Origin: Leptasterias polaris
Lineage: Eukaryota > Echinodermata > Asteroidea > Forcipulatida > Asteriidae
Length of the DNA stretch: 64,000 bases
NCBI GenBank assembly: GCA_037783415.1
Contig: JAZGTN010000150.1
Span: 3,906,001 to 3,970,000, forward strand
Reading direction: 5' to 3'
Each line of letters starts with the position of its first letter. Position 1 is the first letter of the stretch. The translations under genes were made by a program, and so were the position numbers. The notes beneath the pieces are model-generated. The model ran no database searches. It had not been told where the DNA came from and saw only the letters and a list, made by a program, of their open reading frames with translations. This document shows, piece by piece, positions 55,925 to 64,000 of this stretch.

Positions 55925-56030
55925 AAGAGGCATACTACTTGGGTGGGATTCGAACCTCACGACTTTCGCATTCCAGAGTGTAGGTATCTTCACCACTAGA
56001 CCACCGAGCGTGTCCGGTGACGAGAGAGCA
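55925..56030 (-). mobile_element. tRNA-like SINE head (third family)
   Basis: The minus strand has GCTCGGTGGTCTAGTGGTGA (A box), CACTCTGGAATGCGAAAG and AGGTTCGAATCCCACC (B box). The same arrangement at 59125-59260 indicates a repeat, not a functional tRNA: the distance and stems do not give a full cloverleaf. Confidence 0.65.
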
Positions 56031-56034
56031 ATTC

Positions 56035-57905
56035 CGAGTGCTACAAATCAACATGCTTGTTGGGATAGACCACCTTGCGTTGGTTGTCATTGCTAAGGCC
56101 AAACAATGTTAACGTGAACGCGTGCTACGCGCAGCACACAACTTCTCAGCCAATGATAAGTCTTCACTGACCTCAGTGAGGGCGCTGTGTGGGTCTTGCA
56201 ACGTCACAAGCAAGGGGCGTATTAACGTGACAATTTGATGCATCAATAACGCATCAATAACGGAAGTAAAGTACGTGATTGTCAAGTAATTTCGCCTCTT
56301 CAGCCCCATCCCGAGCCCCACAAAGAAATAAACCAATGCTACCCCTTTTCGTAGAAAAATATACATAACATTGTTAACGTACAATGATTTGGTGCTACTA
56401 ACAGTTACCATCTCTCCATTTCCTGCAAAAGTTTTAAAAAGTTGAAAACTGTGTTCATAAACTTGCATTGCTGTGGCACTTTTGTGTACTTTCTACCATC
56501 TGTTGCCTGATATTTACAGCATTCAACAAGGTTTTGCACAGCAGCTGCCCTGGGCCTTCCTGCAATACGACACCACGTCGTTTATGCATTCAAACCGCAT
56601 GTGCAATTACCCTCGCCATTGAAAAAATTTGAGCAAATTGTATACCAATTGTAACGGGGTGTGGTTTGTCATAAATACAGATAAAAGGCTCTTTCGGAAA
56701 GTAGGCCAAAATTTCTGAGATCATTTTTCAATGGAAGTAAAAACTAATGAATGGTCAAACCATTTGTTGTGACTAAGTCGTGTAATGTATCCTTTTGGAC
56801 TACTTTCCACCCATGATATTTGAACCTGGGGGAAAAGTAGAAACATCTTATTGAGTACAAGGACTTATCTAAATATGGAAAGGGCTTTGGTAGGTTTCTT
56901 TTTTGTGCTTAACAATCTCAGTAATTTCCCTAAGGACTAATTCGAAATCAGACTAAACTAGGAAGAATGTCATGCCTTACATTTCCATTTCTAACAGGGT
57001 ATCAATGTTTCACATTTTGGACTACCGGAAAGGAAAGCAATTGTGAGACCCTACCACATTTTTCAGCCTGAAATGTTGGCCTAGACTAACGTTGTGAGCT
57101 TCAACTATGAAGCATATGCATATGTATGTAGACTAGCCATAGCTGCTGTTTCCGATGGTGCCTATTTCATACAGCAACTGTTTGTGCTTACTACAAAAGA
57201 ACAAAATTATGAGTCAGCAAACTGGTTTTTCATAAACAATCAAGAAGATTTGACTGTCCGTTTGCGAGCTCACAAGGGATTTACACAGCTCACTTATCTG
57301 CTTAAAAGAACCGCCGGCAGGTTAGCATGCCTTTCTCTTACGCTTACGGTAAGCATTGTTTATTAACTAGAAAATCTGAGCAGAAAACGTAATAGCAAGG
57401 TGAATATCTGCTTACAGACGTTTCTGAAAATGGCTTATAGGCTATGTCCGGATACATCCTTTGGCTGTGGCTTGCATGATTTATCAGTAATACTGAAGAA
57501 GAGTCTGATTAGGAACCAAATTGTAGGAGGTACATGTATGTTGAAATGATGGCATTTCCACCTTTTGGTAACCTCTTTATTTATAGATTTCAAGGAGCTT
57601 CTGGGAGCAGTATCCTAAGCACTAGAGAAGTAGATCAAAAAGCAGGATTTGTTTGACATCTGAAGAAAATAAGCTACCTCTATTCACCAGACAGACACAA
57701 AAAGACCTGAATTTAGATAAAAGTCTGTACTTTATAATCCCTGGCCATAGCGAGAGCCTACACGGTTGTTAATGTGGTGAGCATACATTTATGTTTGTCA
57801 TTTAAAACTTAATCAAATAGAAATGTTGATTTGCTTTTCATTTGAAAATACAGAAACACCAAAATGTTACCGGCATAGTCTAGATTCAAAGGCTTTTTTA
57901 TCCCT
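56035..57905. other. Unannotated region with one dispersed repeat
   Basis: 57535-57745 shares ATGTTGAAATGATGGCAT, AGCACTAGAGAAGT, AAGCAGGATTT and TTAGATAAAAGTCTG with 63325-63515 in the same order, a diverged ~200-bp repeat. The 90-codon frame at 57094-57366 starts at GTG and has no motif. Confidence 0.45.
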
Positions 57906-57910
57906 AGGTA

Positions 57911-58275
57911 CTTATAAGGCCCTGTACACGATTGGTAAGATCGAAAAACACAAATGTTCACAGATTCACACATAACTTACATGATTTAAAGTAAGTAATG
58001 GTAGAAAGGGTTCCTTAAAATATTTCTGCCTAAAATGCTATCGTTTCTGAGAAATGAGTAAAACAATAGTTTTTATCGCGCGCGATAATAAACTCGACGT
58101 TTGAAAAACAGAAAACACATAAGGTCTCTTTTCACTATTTTCTCGTGACCTCGATGACCAATTGAGCTCAAATTTTCACAGGTTTGTTATTTCATGTATG
58201 TGGTTGATTACACAAAACATGAACACTGTCTGTGATTATTTTGTCAGCTCTGCCAATCCTGTATAATACCTTTAA
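57911..58275. mobile_element. TTAA-type MITE, diverged copy
   Basis: The left end AAGGCCCTGTACACGATT and right end TGTATAATACCTTTAA are weakly inverted. Interior phrases (CAAATGTTCACAGATT, AAAATGCTATCG, CGACGTTTGAAAAACAG, ACTATTTTCTCGTGACCTCG, TTTTCACAGGTTTGTTATTT) connect it with both 18010 and 19326, so these MITEs form one superfamily. Confidence 0.7.
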
Positions 58276-58725
58276 ACTCGCCTAAAACCTAGTCCCAGCT
58301 CTGCCTAATTTTGATTAGGTATGGTAATGCACAGTCAAGCAAACCTTGTTTTGCATCTAGGGCTAATCAAACCAACCTTACAGGGGTGCTGCAGAACTTT
58401 GGTGTATCCAGGAAGGTTCTAAATAAAACAAAAACCTCAGCAGAATATGATTATTCCTGGAATAATTTAGCTTTCAGACCCCCAAATGACTCTCCTACGT
58501 CAAAGCTTGCCTGCTGCAGTCTTATACTCCCGCCCTCTCTGGAGCGATGCGTGGTGGGCTCAGAGAAATGACGGGCACGGAGGCCTAATGGAGAAATACT
58601 GAAGAAGGGGTTGAATCTGTGAAGGTGGCGAGGGGAGGGTGTCTGGTAGGGTCGGTCAAAGGGTTCCCAAGACGTAAAACATCTGGCTGGAGTGGGCCAT
58701 CTAAAATTAAAAAACACAAACACAT

Positions 58726-58990
58726 GAGGGGTGTGGGTTCGAATCCCGGTCATGAAACTTGTGCCCTTGAGCAAGGCACTTAACCATAATTCCTGCTCTA
58801 CCAGCTAGGCTCCTACACAATGATACCCATGCCTACATCCTTTCTATGGACTGTGAAGGTGGTAACCTTGTTTCAGCCCCAGGAGTATGTGGCAACGTCC
58901 CCCCCCCCCCCCCCTGGTGACAGTTGATTTGGGTCGACAGCCCAAATCAGTTAAGTGTAGCCATCACCTTCAATTGGCCGTTCGGCCTTG
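58726..58990 (+). mobile_element. tRNA-related SINE lacking its A box
   Basis: B box GGGTTCGAATCCCGG, then GTGCCCTTGAGCAAGGCACT and TAACCATAATTCC, a SINE body start used by many families. It continues through a poly-C run (58899-58914) and GATTTGGGTCGACAGCCC to AAATGAAAATAATAAAAATC. 5' truncated; distinct from the Deu-SINE. Confidence 0.7.
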
Positions 58991-59124
58991 TGATGTTAGG
59001 CGATATCTCATAAATGAAAATAATAAAAATCAATACAATATATAAAAAATATTTAACAAAATGAAATTCTTGATTTGAATTTGATTTTCATGTATGTTAC
59101 TGTTGCCTTCCAAAAACCTGTAAG

Positions 59125-59260
59125 CACGGTCTACAAAACACAGCGTTAGGAAATCAACAACAACTCAAGTAGGGACTCGAACTGAAGACATGCTGCATTC
59201 TAGAGTGTGTAGACACTTGAATGTCTCGACCACTCGACCAACCGAGAGTTCAGACAGAGT
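59125..59260 (-). mobile_element. tRNA-like SINE head (third family), second copy
   Basis: The minus strand has CGGTTGGTCGAGTGGTCGAG (A box), ACACTCTAGAATGCAGCATG and CAGTTCGAGTCCCTAC (B box), parallel to 55925-56030. Confidence 0.65.
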
Positions 59261-59373
59261 CCTATCTTGCAGATTGTCCTGCTATTTGCATAAAATTGGT
59301 CAAGTGGCCCAAGACACTCACTGATGATCAGTAGATGTCTTGCATTCAAGTTGCCCTCACTGATACAGTACCA

Positions 59374-60589
59374 TTACATGCAATGCCTTGATCCATTTCT
59401 ACAGATGTCTTTTTCAGGTAAAAGTGCAGAACCCCAACCAACCCCCAAACCCTCCAACATCGATACAGCATGTTTTGTTCGATTCTGTTGGACCGAGGAC
59501 TGAACTGGTAAAACGATTCTGCTTTGCATGGGATCAGATTCTAACATTTTGGGTGTTGAGTTACATTTGGTGTTGGGTTTTGTTGGAGTGAAGAAGGATC
59601 CTAGTAAATTATTCAAGGGCAAAAGGGTTAATCAAAAGATTTATAATGGTCACACACCACTGGAGGTTGATGAGAGACATAATTTAAAGGTACAATAGGG
59701 TCAGAGAATGGTAAATACTCCAAAAATTAATGGCCATGAAAACTTACCAGGTGGGAAGCACTGCAGCTGTTGGTAGTATACACTATTTTGAGAAAGAATT
59801 CCCTAGTTGAAGTAATATGGTCTGGCTAATTTTTCAACCAAAAACATTTCCGAGGGTTGGCGTCCGTTCGCGAATGCTGCGGCAAGATGCCCTCCATACA
59901 TGAAGGTTTAGAGAAGAAGTTGGTACCCGCTGTCACCCCGCCAAATGTGGATGAACTTGGCGTTCTTTATGAAAATACCATGACAGTTTGTTTGTTTTCT
60001 CAGCAAGTGGACTCTGTATTCAGTTGAATCTTTCACTGGCCACTTCTAATGTATCTGTCTTTATCATTTTGCCTATAAATCAGCATTGCATTGACAAAAA
60101 ACCGATCTACGACCCTACCTTTAAACTAAGCCACTTCACTCCCACTGTCAATACACCACTTAGAGAGGATTGATTTTTATTTTCTTATCACACAACATCA
60201 CAAAGCAGGATGACCACTTCAAGGTAACGGCTATACTTAACTGATTCCGGCTGTCGGCGCAAAACAACTGTCACCAGGGGCTTGTTGCCACACAAATATA
60301 TGGCATTCTTCTACAGGATTCCTATTAGGCTCTCTTACCTGTCCCTCGTTTCACCAGGCACTGAGCTTACGAGCTGTTTCCACAATCGGACACAGGGATA
60401 GTCGTCTGGTATCTCTACTTCTGCCAATGCCCTCCATACATGAAGGTCTGTCTTTGTTGGCTGGGACCTGAATAAGACAAGATGCCACAAAGAACAAAGG
60501 GGAAATATTTTAATACTTGGTGATTTTTCTTACCAGCATGGCGTGAGGCCTCCGCACATAGCTTCAGTATCACTGGTGATGATCCAGGC
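59374..60589 (-). CDS. Candidate host gene: four phase-consistent exons
   Basis: Exons on the minus strand: 60534-60589 (56 nt), 60339-60467 (129 nt), 59748-59782 (35 nt) and 59600 down to a stop at 59374. The donors are strong (CTG/GTAAGA, CAG/GTAAGAG, CTG/GTAAGT). Acceptors are clear for exon 2 (GTCTTATTCAG) and weaker for exons 1, 3 and 4. One reading frame stays open through all three junctions. Peptides: MCGGLTPCW (possible start Met in exon 1), TKTDLHVWRALAEVEIPD and YPCVRLWKQLVSS in exon 2, VYYQQLQCFPP in exon 3, and a Ser/Thr/Pro/Gln-rich end. The D-x-x-V-[W]-x-A-L ... W-x-x-[LIV] pattern vaguely recalls the GST-C-like segment of eEF1B and cysteinyl-tRNA synthetase N-termini; that is inference only. 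Exon 4 and the start are the least certain. Confidence 0.5.
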
Positions 60590-60667
60590 CTGATACTTCG
60601 TTCTTCATTCAGTTTCCTTCATTAAAGGGTGCCTCCATGAATTTAAATTTCTACCGAACATTTCAAG

Positions 60668-61048
60668 GTGCACTAAGGCAATGGCCAGGGGCACCGAGGC
60701 AAAGGCCAGGGGCACCGAGGCAATGGCCAGGGGCACCGAGGCAAAGCCCAGGGGCACCGAGGCAATGGCCAGGGGCACCGAGGCAATGGCCAGGGGCACC
60801 GAGGCAATGGCCAGGGGCACCGAGGCAATGGCCAGGGGCACCGAGGCAATGGCCAGGGGCACCGAGGCAATGGCCAGGGGCACCGAGGCAATGGCCAGGG
60901 GCACCGAGGCAATGGCCAGGGGGACCAAGGCAATGGCCAGGGGCACCGAGGCAATGGCCAGGGGCACCGAGGCAATGGCCAGGGGCACCGAAGCAATGGC
61001 CAGGGGCACCGAGGCAATGGTCAGGGGCACCGAGGCAATGGTTACAAG
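60668..61048. repeat. 21-bp minisatellite, ~18 copies
   Basis: The unit AATGGCCAGGGGCACCGAGG + C is repeated with few substitutions. As 21 is seven codons, five long frames are open across both strands (for example GTEAMAR or LAIASVP repeats). They are arithmetic artefacts unless shown otherwise. It lies just upstream (minus-strand sense) of the candidate gene at 59374-60589. Confidence 0.95.
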
Positions 61049-61054
61049 GCCAAA

Positions 61055-63650
61055 GTGATGACCATGAAGTATCACACCTGGATATCACATAGTTCATACA
61101 GAAAAAGCCACAATTTTTGGAAAGCCTCCCCCTTTAAACCAAATCAAATCAATGAGGAAAAAATACCACAACAAAACAGCATTTTTATTCAATTTTTACA
61201 CTAACATCAAAGTTTAGCCTACCAAACTGTTTTCACAAACAACAAATTATGTCAAAATCTTAAATTTTGACAAATTGGATTTCCCTTGTCTTTTATTGTT
61301 TGGAATCTTGTTCATTGATAGAAAGTTCAGATGTTTTTGTTGACACCAGCACTTTCCCAAAGTTTCCATCTTAAAAAGTGATTTGTATGCACACTAATTA
61401 GCACACCGCGAGTATCTTTAAATTTAGAGATTCAAGTTTTCAAGAACAGACACTCTTCATTTTGCCGATTAATTTTGTAAATTTTTATTGTAGGACAAAG
61501 CATTCGATGCCAAAAACAAGGTCCATGGCTTTTGAGTTTTCAAGGAGACAAAATTTGTGTGACCTTATGACCTATATAAGATTACAGTTTTAAATGCAAT
61601 GGCTTGTATACGAGGCTCCACACACAGACAATCCCGGACATGGTTGGTTCAGTTTTAATGAAGAGACAATCTTGTGAAGGAATTAAGTTAAACTAACTAC
61701 TCATATTGCTTTGATAAAAATAACAGGTTTGTACGAATACCTGATTACAGCATAGAGAAAGTGGTCTTTCTGTATGATTCAGATATACACTTTTGTGGTT
61801 TTTGTGAAAGATTATATGACGAACAGTCTCCGAAGCGATAATTTGACAAATAGTTTTACTACAAATGAGTTTCTCAAAGCATGAAAATTTGGCTGATGGG
61901 AAAAAATTGTCTCTTCATGAAAACAGTGATGAATTGTCCAGTTGCTTTAAAAACGTGTTGCTTTAACAGTAACCTTCGTCTGTTGACAGGCTCAAACATT
62001 TTTATTACATGAAACTTATTTTAAAAGATGAAAGAGTGACAAGAATTTCATTCCTATTGATTTTTATCATTATTCAGGGGGGGGGGGCAGAAGGGGTGTT
62101 GCGCAATCATTTGCGATCGCTGTTTGGGTACACTCCATTTTAAAAATAGGTAATGACCATTAAAAAACAAAAAGAAATCCATGTATACCGTTAAAATTCT
62201 CTCTTTATCAGCACTGAAAACATAACAGTGTATATCGTAAGAGTATTTTCAATTGTTGAGATGCTTAATTTTAAATAAAGTGCGTAAAAATATTATCGAA
62301 AATTTTCCGTTGGTTTATTGCAGCGACTAACGTGTATGAATGGGTCCAGGTGGGAATTTCGTTACAAATGGTCTCCCCTAAAATGGCTACAAATATCAAC
62401 ATAATGTGAAAAAAATTATCGTTCATCCTTTGATTGAAAGTTTAATCAAAATCCCTCGGTACATCCTCTAGATATTTGACGATTTTTTAACGTTTTTTTG
62501 GAGAGAATGGATCCCGCCAATACTTAGTTTGCGTTCAAACGATCTCTGTTGACGGACGGGAACATTTGCCGCAGGTAATTGTAATTCTGAGGCAACATAC
62601 ACATCTTAAACAGATATGTTATACATGTCGTTTAGGTTAAATATATGTTGTTTATTAAATTGTTAAATTACTGAAGCAGTTGGCAAGGCAAAAAAACAAT
62701 TTACAAATGTTTTCTGGTGTAAAGATTTTGTGAATTTACAACATTTGAAGATAACAATACCCTCTGATAAAATGGACTCGTCCAGGCAGTCTCAACGGCA
62801 CGCAGCGGAGAGCAACCGTAAATTCAAATAGTGTGTACTGTGCATACACACACATCCGTTTGTACGTGGGGAGCTTCGACCAGTCCACGTCGCGATGGTC
62901 GAATTAGATTATTTTCAACGTAGGTGGCGCGCTGGAGGCGCTACCCCTTCCGCCCCCCTGTCATTATTAGTGTAAATTGGTGATGTCTTAAATTGTTTGT
63001 TTATTGCTTTTTATATTTTTATTCTTGTAAGACAAACTTGATGCCCTTTGCTGCCATGGTAAAGAAAGTATTTTACTACTGGACTGGGTGACTGGAGTTG
63101 GCTATACTTAACCATAGTTGATCTAGATTTCAGTGGAACGCTGTGTGGATTGACTAGCTAGTCCAACTGGATCAATGTAGCAAGTAACGTCACAATAAAG
63201 AATAACCTTAGTTTTTGTTGAAGATTGCACTGCGAGAATTAAGAAATTATTGCACTAAAATACAGGGGTGAGAGTCATTGCTGACAAAAAAGTCTGAAAC
63301 TAGGATCACAATTTTAGAAAGGTATGCTGAATGTTGAAATGATGGCATATATAAATTTTAGTAACCCATGGGGTTTAGGAACAGTGTCTTCAGCACTAGA
63401 GAAGTTTATAGATCAAAGAGCAGGATTTTAAATAAAAGTAGAACAAATATTTCTTCACCGGACTGACTTAAAGTCTGAATTCAGATAAAAGTCTGAAATT
63501 TCTCATCCCTGAAAATGAAAATTGAAAAGATAACAAGCCAACATTTGCAACGTTAATTATTTATGTTAATCCTACTACATGTATGTGCTCAACAAAAAAC
63601 ACTTAATTGTTATTTGACTTGTCGATCGAACTAGAAGCATGCGATTGAAA
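61055..63650. other. Mostly unannotated
   Basis: A short segment, 62491-62574, is open in one plus-strand frame (QYLVCVQTISVDGREHLPQ) and ends CAG/GTAATT, a possible but unsupported exon. A GC-richer patch at 62770-62960 includes GGTGGCGCGCTGGAGGCGCT. A poly-G run lies at 62080-62089. Confidence 0.35.
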
Positions 63651-63657
63651 AACATAC

Positions 63658-63732
63658 CTTGTATGCCTGGTTTAAATTGCAAATTGACAAAAGGTCAAAC
63701 CTCAACTTGTTCAATAATCATAACATCCCCTT
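63658..63732 (-). other. Candidate non-coding (UTR) exon
   Basis: Minus strand: the acceptor tract TTTTTCTGTCTGTGTGCACAG directly precedes 63732, and the donor AAG/GTATGT follows 63658, both near consensus. All three frames contain stops, so it cannot be coding. It could be a 5' UTR exon of the minus-strand gene at 59374-60589 or part of a non-coding RNA. Confidence 0.35.
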
Positions 63733-64000
63733 CTGTGCACACAGACAGAAAAATGCATCCTTGTGGAGCACTCTTTTGTTCTTTCCTTTGTCCCTGCACT
63801 TAACAGTTTCCCATAGACTTTGTACACAAATTTCCTTGTGGAGCACCCCGGTCTTTAGAAATTCCATGTGGAGTCCTTTTGTTTTCCCTTTTTTGTTTTG
63901 TCCTTGGTCTCCAGAAGGTACCGAAAGTGAGAGCAGTATGTCCTTAATAAAAATGTAGCATTTATTGAGAACTGCACACACACATGGCTTTAAGAGAATC

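Noticed and set aside
55925..56030. Genuine tRNA gene with GGTTCGAATCC
   Set aside because: No complete cloverleaf, and a similar arrangement recurs at 59125-59260, indicating a SINE family.
60605..61097. Five long open frames (114-156 codons) on both strands as proteins
   Set aside because: They all come from one 21-bp unit whose length is a multiple of three, so every frame without a stop stays open. No non-repeat domain is attached.

Overview
The window looks like AT-rich, intron/intergenic-type nuclear DNA from a marine invertebrate deuterostome, most likely an echinoderm. This rests on the absence of any bacterial-type gene density, split candidate exons with GT/AG borders, several CR1/L2-type LINE fragments, many copies of a tRNA-Leu-headed SINE that carries what I recognise as a Deu-domain, and abundant MITEs and minisatellites. 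The species cannot be fixed from the sequence alone. No complete host gene is visible.

Layout. 0-8.5 kb: SINEs, a 213-bp TIR element, and a 3.2-kb 5'-truncated LINE (2.41-5.63 kb, minus) that has split a SINE in two. 8.5-18.3 kb: decayed MITEs, a candidate coding exon (12.75-12.96 kb, plus), a ~500-bp element with ~100-bp inverted arms, two more LINE 3' parts (14.4 and 16.0-18.0 kb, minus) and a perfect TTAA-flanked MITE at 18.0 kb. 18.4-28.2 kb: SINEs, a MITE interrupted by another element, a dimeric minisatellite, and a PIF/Harbinger-like MITE whose empty site is preserved in a neighbouring repeat. 28-44 kb: mostly unrecognised sequence, plus a 12-mer/36-mer C-rich array (31.7-32.5 kb), an L2-like LINE end (35.1-36.2 kb), a long palindrome (38.7-39.0 kb) and a ~165-bp higher-order array (39.36-39.92 kb). 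44.5-46.5 kb: a ~1.9-kb array of a 37-bp unit with nested block duplications. 46.8-58.3 kb: an unexplained 232-codon frame, fold-back elements, a 27-bp array, a dispersed ~230-bp repeat pair and a decayed LINE. 58.7-61.1 kb: SINEs, a four-exon candidate host gene on the minus strand and a 21-bp array. 61.1-64 kb: mostly unrecognised, with one good non-coding exon candidate.

How the parts relate. The LINEs supply the retrotransposition machinery. The SINE 3' ends match one LINE's 3' end, which suggests a parasite/host pair. The MITEs carry no transposase and would depend on DNA transposases located elsewhere. The best candidate for real host coding sequence is the phase-consistent exon chain at 59.4-60.6 kb.
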